The notes under the pieces: model-generated
The model's input: the letters and a program-made list of their open reading frames with translations, nothing else
The model's database searches: none
What the model was told of the DNA's origin: nothing
Shown: one piece after another, positions 29,649 through 36,925 of the stretch
Numbering within the stretch: the first letter of the stretch is position 1
How the letters are laid out: every line of letters starts with the position of its first letter
Translations under genes and position numbers: made by a program
Assembly (NCBI GenBank): GCA_049323435.1
Contig: JBMOMX010000023.1
Location: 59,427 to 123,426, forward strand
Reading direction: 5' to 3'
DNA length: 64,000 bases
From: UBA11222 sp049323435
GTDB lineage: Bacteria > Pseudomonadota > Alphaproteobacteria > UBA11222

Positions 29649-30077
29649 TTATCCTCTCACTTCAAGACCAAGCGAGCGGGCGGAACCGGCAATGATCCGG
29701 GCCCCCGCGTCAAGGTCATTTGCATTCAGGTCTTTTTGTTTCTTTTCGGCGATCTCACGGCATTGCTCCATGGTCACAAATCCCGCAACCGTGCGGCCGG
29801 CGGCATTGGAACCCTTGTTGATATTCGCAGCCTGTTTGAGCATATGCGACGCCGGCGGGGTCTTGATCACAAAAGTGAAGGACTTATCCGCATAGGCTGT
29901 AATGATCACCGGCAACGGCGTGCCCGGTTCGAAATTCTGCGTCTGCGCATTAAACGCCTTGCAGAATTCCATAATGTTCAGTCCGCGCTGACCCAAGGCC
30001 GGGCCAATCGGCGGCGAAGGGTTCGCCTGCGTCGCCTTGCACTGCAATTTAATATAACCTGTAATCTTCTTCGCCAT
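29649..30077 (-). CDS. rplK: 50S ribosomal protein L11
   Basis: 142 residues. The N-terminal domain (KLQCKATQANPSPPIGPALGQRGLNIMEFCKAFN) binds near EF-G, and the C-terminal domain (TVAGFVTMEQCREIAEKKQKDLNANDLDAGARIIAGSARSLG) binds 23S rRNA. L11 is needed for RelA-dependent stringent response and is the thiostrepton site. It lies 139 bp downstream of nusG and 3 bp upstream of rplA. Confidence 0.98.
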   Translation of the reverse strand: MAKKITGYIKLQCKATQANPSPPIGPALGQRGLNIMEFCKAFNAQTQNFEPGTPLPVIITAYADKSFTFVIKTPPASHMLKQAANINKGSNAAGRTVAGFVTMEQCREIAEKKQKDLNANDLDAGARIIAGSARSLGLEVRG

Positions 30078-30216
30078 ACTGCCCTCAGCCTTTCTGCGCC
30101 GTCAATGACGCCCGTCACGGGGTTAGTGGTACGGCCGTTCCGGCATTTTGGAACGTGCCTCCCACCTGTTTATCCCCTGCCTGATATGCGCCGCACACCC
30201 GCAGGGAAAATTCCTG

Positions 30217-30747
30217 CTAAACTTTCTCCACCTGGCTGAACTCAAGCTCAACCGGTGTCGCCCGGCCGAAGATGGATACCGCCACCTTGAGCCGCGCACG
30301 GTCCCTGTCCACTTCTTCGACCAGACCATTAAACGATGCAAACGGCCCGTCACACACACGCACCTGTTCGCCAATCTCGAAACTGATCACGGGTTTCGGC
30401 CGTTCAATACCTTCCTGCACCTGGTTCATGATCCGGGCAACTTCCGATTCCGGAACCGGCATCGGCCGGTTGCCGCTACCCAGAAAACCCGTCACCTTGC
30501 CGGTGTTCCGGATCAGATGATAGGTATCGTCACCCAGCTCCATTTTAACCAGCACATATCCGGGGAAAAATTTGCGCTCCGACTGAATTTTCCGGCCGCG
30601 GCGCATTTCCACGACTTCCTCGGTCGGCACCAGAACTTCCTCGAACTTGTCCGCAAGCCCCTGCGTTTCAGCCTGTTCCTTGATCGCGCCCGCCACTTTT
30701 TTCTCAAAATTGGAATAGGTTTGAACGATATACCAGCGCATCGTCAT
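30217..30747 (-). CDS. nusG: Transcription termination/antitermination factor NusG
   Basis: 176 residues from MTMRWYIVQTYSNFEKK. The NGN domain spans about 3-110 and the KOW domain about 125-176 (VRVCDGPFASFNGLVEEVDRDRARLKVAV). NusG binds the beta-prime clamp, suppresses pausing and links to Rho or to S10. The open frame extends upstream into secE, but AGGA lies 8 nt before this ATG and residues before it do not resemble NusG. It starts 10 bp after the secE stop. Confidence 0.97.
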   Translation of the reverse strand: MTMRWYIVQTYSNFEKKVAGAIKEQAETQGLADKFEEVLVPTEEVVEMRRGRKIQSERKFFPGYVLVKMELGDDTYHLIRNTGKVTGFLGSGNRPMPVPESEVARIMNQVQEGIERPKPVISFEIGEQVRVCDGPFASFNGLVEEVDRDRARLKVAVSIFGRATPVELEFSQVEKV

Positions 30748-30757
30748 CTGTTGATTC

Positions 30758-30955
30758 CTATCCGCCAGCGCCAAGCAAAAAACCAACCCCAAATTGCAGC
30801 ACAGTATCAACAAGCGCAAAAAACACGGACGCCATCGCCACCATGATGAAGACCATCACGGTCGTGACGCCGGTTTCCTTGCGTGTCGGCCAGGTTACCT
30901 TGGAGGCCTCCCGGCGCACCTGCTGCACAAATTCAAAAGGTGAAGTTTTCGCCAT
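30758..30955 (-). CDS. secE: Preprotein translocase subunit SecE
   Basis: 65 residues: an amphipathic N-terminal helix (SPFEFVQQVRREASKVTWPTRKET) and one membrane segment (VTTVMVFIMVAMASVFFALVDTVLQFGVGFLL region). This is the short SecE that clamps SecY. The VTWPTRKE motif is diagnostic. ATG at 30,955 is chosen over the ATG two codons earlier because GTGGA lies about 6 nt upstream. It is downstream of tRNA-Trp and just before nusG, the usual order. Confidence 0.95.
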   Translation of the reverse strand: MAKTSPFEFVQQVRREASKVTWPTRKETGVTTVMVFIMVAMASVFFALVDTVLQFGVGFLLGAGG

Positions 30956-31003
30956 TACCATTCCACAAACATTTTTATACTTTCGTGTGCCGTGCCGCCC
31001 GAT

Positions 31004-31079
31004 TGGCAGGAGTGGAGGGACTCGAACCCCCAGCCCCCGGTTTTGGAGACCGGTGCTCTACCAATTGAGCTACACTCCT
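31004..31079 (-). tRNA. tRNA-Trp (CCA anticodon)
   Basis: 76 nt with encoded CCA. Acceptor AGGAGTG pairs with CACTCCT; D arm GCTC/GAGC; anticodon stem CCGGT/ACCGG with loop CTCCAAA gives anticodon CCA; T arm GGGGG/CCCTC with TTCGAGT. It sits between tuf2 (upstream) and secE (downstream), the arrangement seen in many proteobacteria. Confidence 0.97.
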
Positions 31080-31110
31080 ATCTGTACGAACCGGCCTCAA
31101 TCCTTTTTCA

Positions 31111-32313
<1,203 letters not shown>

Positions 32314-32374
32314 AATCAATCCTCGAACTTTAACACTTACCCAAGCCCCCTCAAACTGGCGGCCCTTCAATAGC

Positions 32375-32448
32375 TGGAGCGGGCGGAGGGAATCGAACCC
32401 TCGTCTTCAGCTTGGAAGGCTGTGGCTCTACCATTGAGCTACGCCCGC
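32375..32448 (-). tRNA. tRNA-Gly (TCC anticodon)
   Basis: 74 nt with encoded CCA. Acceptor GCGGGCG/CGCCCGC, D arm GCTC/GAGC, anticodon loop CTTCCAA giving TCC, T arm GAGGG/CCCTC. The outermost anticodon-stem pair appears to be A-A (ACAGC against GCTGA) where E. coli tRNA-Gly(TCC) has T-A; the rest of the cloverleaf is regular. Confidence 0.95.
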
Positions 32449-32496
32449 ATCATTTCTCAACGCTCAATCTCCCAGACGCCGCCCATCGCGCCAAAA

Positions 32497-32581
32497 TGGT
32501 GGAGGGGGTTGGATTCGAACCAACGTAGGCTATGCCAACGGATTTACAGTCCGTCCCCTTTAGCCACTCGGGCACCCCTCC
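32497..32581 (-). tRNA. tRNA-Tyr (GTA anticodon)
   Basis: 85 nt with encoded CCA and a long class II variable arm (about TGGCATAGCCTA). Acceptor GGAGGGG/CCCCTCC; anticodon loop CTGTAAA gives GTA. It is the promoter-proximal gene of the tRNA-Tyr, tRNA-Gly, tuf2, tRNA-Trp series. Confidence 0.96.
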
Positions 32582-32662
32582 TGTTATTTAGCATTAGATC
32601 AAGAGCAATAGATCATAGGCTTCACGCACGAACAGCGGCGCATCGCACGATAACAGCCCGCC

Positions 32663-32691
32663 GGAATACGAATAACACCCTTCACTGTCAA
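32663..32691 (-). promoter_or_regulatory. Sigma-70 promoter for tRNA-Tyr/tRNA-Gly/tuf2
   Basis: A perfect TTGACA (32,686-32,691) is followed after exactly 17 bp by TATTCC (32,663-32,668) on the minus strand. Transcription would start near 32,656, about 75 nt before the mature tRNA-Tyr. It is the only strong promoter upstream of the long minus-strand translation cluster. Confidence 0.65.
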
Positions 32692-32747
32692 CAGAATTCG
32701 CGTATACAAGAACGTCGCGGGGCCATTCAGGCACCACGAACCGGTCA

Positions 32748-32776
32748 TTGCGTCCTTTGAGGTTGCGCAATATAAG
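32748..32776 (+). promoter_or_regulatory. Possible rlmB promoter giving a leaderless mRNA
   Basis: TTGCGT (32,748-32,753), a 17-bp spacer and TATAAG (32,771-32,776). The expected start point falls at about 32,783, next to the rlmB ATG at 32,784, so the message could be leaderless. The -35 is only a partial match. It is divergent from the tRNA-Tyr promoter. Confidence 0.4.
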
Positions 32777-32783
32777 GCTTCTC

Positions 32784-33629
32784 ATGGTTAAACGCAAGCA
32801 TCCCGACAGGGCGCCCGCACAGGCTTCACAGCCTATTGGGGCAAATAAGACACACTGGAATAAATCTGCCGCTAAACGGCCCGCCAGCAGCGGCGAAGCG
32901 GATAGCCTTTGGCTCTATGGGCATCATGCCGTTTTAGCTGCATTGCGTAATCCGGACCGCCAGAAACTCCAGCTTTTTGCGACTTCCAGCGCCGCCCTCA
33001 GCCTCGCCGCGCAGATAAAGGTTACGGAACCGGCCATAGAAATCAAGGATAGCCAGAAAATAGCGCGAATCCTGCCCGCTGCGGCCGTGCATCAAGGACT
33101 GGCCTTGCGTGTCAGGCCCCTGCCTGAACCCGATCTTGAGGAAGTCTGCGCCCGCCAGCAGGGCGCCCCGCCCAATCTTGTGGTGGTTCTGGACCAGCTC
33201 ACCGATCCGCATAATGTGGGGGCGGTTTTGCGATCCTGTGCGGCATTTGGGGTCACTGCCGTCATTCTGACCGGCCGTCATGCGCCGCCGGCCTCTGGTG
33301 TGATGGCAAAGGCCGCGTCCGGCGCGCTGGATATGGTGCCGGTCTTGCGGGTGATCAATCTGGCCCGCGCCCTGGAGCAATTGGCGGAATTGGGCTATTG
33401 GCGGGTTGGGCTGGATTCAGAGGCCCCGCAAACCATTGCGGAAATTGATCTGAGCGGCAATATTGCCATTGTGCTCGGCGCGGAAGGCAGCGGCCTGCGT
33501 CAGCTGACCTCACGTAAATGCGATTTCCTGGCGCGTATCCCGGCTAGCGGCCAACTGGCCAGCCTGAATGTTTCCAATGCCGCCGCAATCATATTATATG
33601 AAACAACCCGGCGCCGAACTGACGGATAA
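32784..33629 (+). CDS. rlmB: 23S rRNA (guanosine-2'-O)-methyltransferase, RlmB/TrmH (SpoU) family
   Basis: 281 residues from MVKRKHPDRAPAQ. A basic, low-complexity N-terminus (to about residue 38) precedes the substrate-binding domain (LWLYGHHAVLAALRNP...). The SPOUT domain (about 120-281) shows the three SpoU motifs: VLDQLTDPHNVGAVLRSCAAFG, IAIVLGAEGSGL and IPASGQLASLNVSNAAAIILYE, whose Asn and knot residues bind S-adenosylmethionine. The family methylates G2251 of 23S rRNA. An upstream extension of 12 codons is rejected because the promoter lies inside it. It is followed within 3 bp by the nitroreductase gene. Confidence 0.92.
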   Translation: MVKRKHPDRAPAQASQPIGANKTHWNKSAAKRPASSGEADSLWLYGHHAVLAALRNPDRQKLQLFATSSAALSLAAQIKVTEPAIEIKDSQKIARILPAAAVHQGLALRVRPLPEPDLEEVCARQQGAPPNLVVVLDQLTDPHNVGAVLRSCAAFGVTAVILTGRHAPPASGVMAKAASGALDMVPVLRVINLARALEQLAELGYWRVGLDSEAPQTIAEIDLSGNIAIVLGAEGSGLRQLTSRKCDFLARIPASGQLASLNVSNAAAIILYETTRRRTDG

Positions 33630-33632
33630 AAA

Positions 33633-34214
33633 ATGACCAAGCAACTGATAGATCATATTCTGACCCGGCGTTCGGTTTCCGCGCGCCTTCTGGCCGAGCC
33701 CGGCCCGGATGACGCGGCGCTGGAAAAAATATTACAGGGGGCCAGCCGGGTTCCCGATCACGGCAAGCTTCATCCCTGGCGTTTTATCCTGATTCGCGGC
33801 GAGGCCCGTAAAACCCTGGGACAGGTTTTAAGCGCTGCCTATCCCGATCAGGAAGCCGATGCATCGCCGGCCAAGCTGGACCTGGAAGCGGAACGCTTCA
33901 CCCGCGCGCCGCTGGTGATCGCGGTGGTTTCTAGCACCATTGCGCCGCACAAAATTCCGGAATGGGAGCAGACCCTGTCCGTGGGGGCGGTGTGCCTGAA
34001 TTTATTATATGCCGCACAGGCAATGGGTTTCGGCGCCAACTGGATTACCGAATGGTACGCCTATCATCCCAAGGTGCGCGCAGCGCTTGGCCTGGCCGCG
34101 CATGAAAAAATTGCCGGCTTTGTCTATATCGGCACTGCCACTGAAAAACCCGAAGACCGGCCCCGCCCCGCGCTTGCTGAAGTGGTGAGTGAGTGGCGCA
34201 CACCGCTCGGCTGA
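33633..34214 (+). CDS. Nitroreductase family protein (YdjA-like)
   Basis: 193 residues. The N-terminal ILTRRSVSARLL and PGPDDAALEKILQGASRVPDHGKLHPWRF are the FMN-binding and dimer elements of the nitroreductase fold; FGANWITEWYAYHPKVRAALGL in the C-terminal half is characteristic of the short YdjA/TdsD-like branch. It is predicted to be an FMN-dependent NAD(P)H oxidoreductase; the substrate cannot be told. It starts 3 bp after rlmB and ends 3 bp before mazG, so the three are probably co-transcribed. Confidence 0.85.
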   Translation: MTKQLIDHILTRRSVSARLLAEPGPDDAALEKILQGASRVPDHGKLHPWRFILIRGEARKTLGQVLSAAYPDQEADASPAKLDLEAERFTRAPLVIAVVSSTIAPHKIPEWEQTLSVGAVCLNLLYAAQAMGFGANWITEWYAYHPKVRAALGLAAHEKIAGFVYIGTATEKPEDRPRPALAEVVSEWRTPLG

Positions 34215-34217
34215 CGC

Positions 34218-35039
34218 ATGGCCGGGGGCGCCAATATTGCAGACCTGCTGGCGATCATGGCGCGGCTGCGCGCGCCCGATGGCTGCCCGTGGGACCACAA
34301 ACAGACTTTCGGAAGCATCGCCCCCCACACCATCGAAGAAGCCTATGAGGTTGCCGACGCCATTGCGCGCGATAACATGGCTGATCTGAAAGACGAGCTG
34401 GGCGATTTACTGTTTCAGGCCGTCTATCACGCGCAGATGGCGCAGGAGATTGGCGCCTTTAATTTCTACGATGTGGTTGAATCCATCTGTACAAAGATGA
34501 TCAGCCGTCACCCGCATGTGTTTGGCGATGCCGAAATCGCCAGTGCCGAAGCCCAGACATCAGCCTGGGAAGAATATAAAGCGCGCGAGCGCGCCGCCAG
34601 ACCCGGCGGCGATACGCGCAGGAGCTTGCTGGACGAGGTGCCGTTAAATCTTCCTGCCCTCACCCGCGCGGCCAAGTTACAGGGCCGTGCGGCAAAAGCG
34701 GGATTTGACTGGCCGGAAATTACGCCGGTGCTTGGCAAGTTGCGCGAAGAAATTCGTGAACTGGAAGTTGAAATCGCCAATGGCGCGGATGCTGCGCGCC
34801 TGCACGATGAGCTGGGAGACATATTGTTCGCCGCCGTCAATATTGCACGCCATCTGAAAGTCGATGCGGAGGGCGCCCTGCGCGGCGCCAATCAGAAATT
34901 TGAGCGGCGCTTCGCCTATATCGAACAAAGCCTGGCGGCAAGGGGCAAACACCCTGCCGGATGTACGCTTGCAGAACTGGACGCCCTATGGGATGAAGCA
35001 AAAAGGCGTGAATCGCCAGAAACGGCGCATCCCGCATAG
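34218..35039 (+). CDS. mazG: Nucleoside triphosphate pyrophosphohydrolase MazG
   Basis: 273 residues with two MazG helical domains (about 5-115 and 150-250). The metal-binding EExxE-DE pattern is visible in each: EEAYEVADAI with ELGDLLFQAVYHAQ, and EEIRELEVEIANG with DELGDILFAAVNIARHL. CPWDHKQTFGSI is the typical start of the family. It hydrolyses (d)NTPs to NMP and pyrophosphate and removes damaged nucleotides or modulates ppGpp response. The start follows the nitroreductase stop by 3 bp. Confidence 0.93.
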   Translation: MAGGANIADLLAIMARLRAPDGCPWDHKQTFGSIAPHTIEEAYEVADAIARDNMADLKDELGDLLFQAVYHAQMAQEIGAFNFYDVVESICTKMISRHPHVFGDAEIASAEAQTSAWEEYKARERAARPGGDTRRSLLDEVPLNLPALTRAAKLQGRAAKAGFDWPEITPVLGKLREEIRELEVEIANGADAARLHDELGDILFAAVNIARHLKVDAEGALRGANQKFERRFAYIEQSLAARGKHPAGCTLAELDALWDEAKRRESPETAHPA

Positions 35040-35055
35040 AGTCTGGAAATCACCG

Positions 35056-35808
35056 CTAACGCGCCACGTCGTCGCTGGACGAAACATGTTCGATCAGCAA
35101 ATTCAGCCGGTCACGGTCACGCACATATAATGTTTTCGCCCTGCGCTCCAATATGCCCGCGCTGGTCAGCTGGCTCATAACCCGCGCTACGGTTTCGCGT
35201 GTCGTGCTGGCCTTGGCGGCGATGGCCGCCTGGGTGGGGCTTGGATAGATCAACCAGGAATTTGGGCGTACCGGATCTTCCATAATCAGTTTGGACAGTT
35301 CGCGATAAACACGCTGATGGGCGCCCAGCGTCGCCAGATCCATGATGCGGTCATCACAAACCCGAATGATACGGGCAAGCTTTTCGACCACCCGCAGCCC
35401 AACTTCAGGATGCTCGGTCATTACCTTGCGAAATGCACTGGGATTAAGCGAGGCAATCAGGCAATCCTGATGCGCCACGACATTGGCGGAACGCGGTTCT
35501 CCGTCAATCGCCGCCAGTTCGCCAAAATAACCGCCGCCCTTGACCTCGGCATAGGCAACTTCACGGCCAGTCAGGGAAAAATTAACTATCCGCACTTCAC
35601 CGCTGATGACAAAGATAATATCGCGGCTGGCGCTATCCCGTGTCAGAATCTGGTCACCTGATTTGCATTTACGCCAGACACAGGCCCGTTCGATCCGGCT
35701 CAGTACCGCCTGATCAAACCCCGCAAACATCACATTCGCAGCCAGCGTATTGCCCGGCGCATCCACCGGGATGACAATTCCGGGAAGATCATCCCTAATC
35801 TCGGTCAC
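35056..35808 (-). CDS. CRP-like transcriptional regulator (cyclic-nucleotide-binding type)
   Basis: 250 residues. The cyclic-nucleotide-binding domain covers about 28-145; the phosphate-binding cassette reads FGELAAIDGEPRSANV (residues 95-110) and keeps the G-E and R-S residues that bind cAMP in CRP. A dimerisation helix follows (VVEKLARIIRVCDDRIMD). The winged helix-turn-helix (about 170-235) has recognition helix TTRETVARVMSQL; R204, E205 and R209 correspond to the CRP residues that read GTGA. There is no N-terminal cysteine cluster, so it is not an FNR-type iron-sulfur protein. The start codon is GTG. Two GTGA-N6-TCAC-like sites lie 97-172 bp upstream. It faces mazG convergently with 16 bp between. 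Confidence 0.9.
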   Translation of the reverse strand: MTEIRDDLPGIVIPVDAPGNTLAANVMFAGFDQAVLSRIERACVWRKCKSGDQILTRDSASRDIIFVISGEVRIVNFSLTGREVAYAEVKGGGYFGELAAIDGEPRSANVVAHQDCLIASLNPSAFRKVMTEHPEVGLRVVEKLARIIRVCDDRIMDLATLGAHQRVYRELSKLIMEDPVRPNSWLIYPSPTQAAIAAKASTTRETVARVMSQLTSAGILERRAKTLYVRDRDRLNLLIEHVSSSDDVAR

Positions 35809-35904
35809 TTAGATCGCCCCCATATATTATTTCCCGTGACGGGTTCCGCGTTTCAGCGCACCGCTGCCATTCATCCTGGCAATGGGGCGAACCCAGAGGC
35901 AGAT

Positions 35905-35920
35905 TGTGGCAGGAATCACA
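35905..35920. promoter_or_regulatory. CRP-type operator 1 (TGTGG-N6-TCACA)
   Basis: The palindrome TGTGGCAGGAATCACA matches TGTGA-N6-TCACA at 9 of 10 positions. Its centre (35,912.5) is exactly 60 bp, close to six helical turns, from operator 2. It could act as an upstream site (-101.5) for the small-RNA promoter or in autoregulation of the CRP-like gene, whose GTG is 97 bp away. Confidence 0.5.
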
Positions 35921-35964
35921 TTTTCTCCATTAAAGCACAAAAAAATCCATCTAATGATCAATAA

Positions 35965-36007
35965 AGTGACCGGCATCACATAGTATTTACACAGATATGC
36001 GTATTCT
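35965..36007 (+). promoter_or_regulatory. Class II CRP-type promoter in front of a putative small RNA
   Basis: Operator AGTGACCGGCATCACA (35,965-35,980, centre 35,972.5) precedes TATTCT (36,002-36,007). If the first T is -12, the operator centre is at -41.5, the class II activator position, and no TTGACA-like -35 is present. The start point would be 36,013-36,014, directly before the first hairpin of the RNA. Confidence 0.55.
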
Positions 36008-36013
36008 GACATC

Positions 36014-36075
36014 TCCTCGAAAGAGGAACCCAACCCCAACTTGCCCCAATCCAAAAGGTTGGGGCTTCTTTTTTT
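36014..36075 (+). ncRNA. Putative 62-nt small RNA under CRP-type control
   Basis: It begins with the hairpin TCCTC-GAAA-GAGGA (36,014-36,027, a GAAA tetraloop), followed by a C/A-rich single-stranded segment (ACCCAACCCCAACTT, 36,028-36,042) and ends in an intrinsic terminator (36,043-36,075). No open reading frame of note lies within it. The combination of activator site, -10, compact structured RNA and U-run within 110 bp is what is expected of a trans-acting sRNA; the function is unknown. Its 3' end touches the stop codon of the convergent SDR gene. Confidence 0.55.
36043..36075 (+). terminator. Intrinsic terminator of the putative small RNA
   Basis: GCCCCAA (36,043-36,049) pairs with TTGGGGC (36,059-36,065), extended by CC/GG around an AAAA loop, then TTCTTTTTTT. 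On the minus strand the same stem is not followed by U residues, so it is directional (plus strand), although the only annotated gene reaching it from that side would be far upstream. Confidence 0.75.
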
Positions 36076-36847
36076 AAAACGCCGTTGCCCCGCCATCCAC
36101 ATTAATGGTTTGGCCTGAAACAAATGCCCCCGCCGCAGAGGCCAGAAAGACGGCGGCCCCGGCAATTTCGTCCGGCGCGCCGATTCGCTTCAGTGTTGAC
36201 CCGGAAACGGAGTCCCGAAGTATATCGGGATCGCTCCATAGCGCTTTGGCAAAGTCTGTCTTGACCAGTCCCGGCGCAATGGCGTTGGCGCGAATATTAT
36301 GCTCTCCAAATTCCAGGGCTATATTGCGGACTAACTGCATATCCGCAGCCTTGGAGATGCAGTAAGCGCCAATGACGGCATTGCCATGATGCCCGCCGAT
36401 GGATGAGATAATGATGATGGAGCCGTCCTTGCGCGCAATCATTTGCGGCAAAACCATATTGCAAAGCCACTGATTGGACAGAATATTCGAGCGCATGATC
36501 CGCTCAAAAGCATCATCGGGAATATCCAGCATCGAGCCGAAATGCGGGTTCACCGCAGCATTGCATACCAGCGTCGTGACCTTGCCCCATTTGGCATTTG
36601 TCTGATCGACCAGATTTTGCAACTGATCCTTGTAACCGATATTGCAGGCGACCGGGATCGCAATCTCCGTCCCCTTTCCCCATTTCTCATTTATCGCAGC
36701 AGCCACCTGTATGCAGGCGTCCAGCTTGCGGCTGGAGATCACGACTTTTGACCCATGCTCCGCCAGCCGGTGCGCAATGGCTTCGCCAATTCCTTTGGTT
36801 GCGCCGGTGATGATGGCAACTTTGCCGGTAAGATCAAAAAGAGACAT
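36074..36847 (-). CDS. Short-chain dehydrogenase/reductase (classical SDR)
   Basis: 257 residues from MSLFDLTGKVAIITGATKGIG. The TGxxxGIG cofactor motif is TGATKGIG (about 13-20), followed by NAAV; catalytic Ser is in IIISSIGG and the Tyr/Lys pair in AYCISK. The C-terminal FVSGQTINVDGGATAF is typical of glucose-dehydrogenase-like SDRs. A basic residue after the glycine motif (SSRK) suggests NADP(H). Substrate unknown. ATG at 36,847 is preferred to GTG two codons upstream because AGGG is 7 nt before it. It lies 78 bp downstream of the MFS gene, likely one transcript. Confidence 0.85.
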   Translation of the reverse strand: MSLFDLTGKVAIITGATKGIGEAIAHRLAEHGSKVVISSRKLDACIQVAAAINEKWGKGTEIAIPVACNIGYKDQLQNLVDQTNAKWGKVTTLVCNAAVNPHFGSMLDIPDDAFERIMRSNILSNQWLCNMVLPQMIARKDGSIIIISSIGGHHGNAVIGAYCISKAADMQLVRNIALEFGEHNIRANAIAPGLVKTDFAKALWSDPDILRDSVSGSTLKRIGAPDEIAGAAVFLASAAGAFVSGQTINVDGGATAF

Positions 36848-36878
36848 GACCACACCCTGAAACGGAATTACACATTTA

Positions 36879-36914
36879 GCAAGGCAAGATATTCTGGCAA
36901 GGCACGATATCCTG
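36879..36914. repeat. Tandem 18-bp repeat between the MFS and SDR genes
   Basis: GCAAGGCAAGATATTCTG (36,879-36,896) is followed directly by GCAAGGCACGATATCCTG (36,897-36,914), 16 of 18 bases alike. It fills half the MFS-SDR gap and lies 31 bp upstream of the SDR start. Its role is unknown; it could be a replication-slippage duplication. Confidence 0.7.
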
Positions 36915-36925
36915 CGGCTATCCCA

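Noticed and set aside
32594..32797. 67-codon minus-strand frame upstream of tRNA-Tyr
   Set aside because: It contains the tRNA-tuf promoter and overlaps the start of rlmB; no family is recognised and no ribosome binding site is seen.
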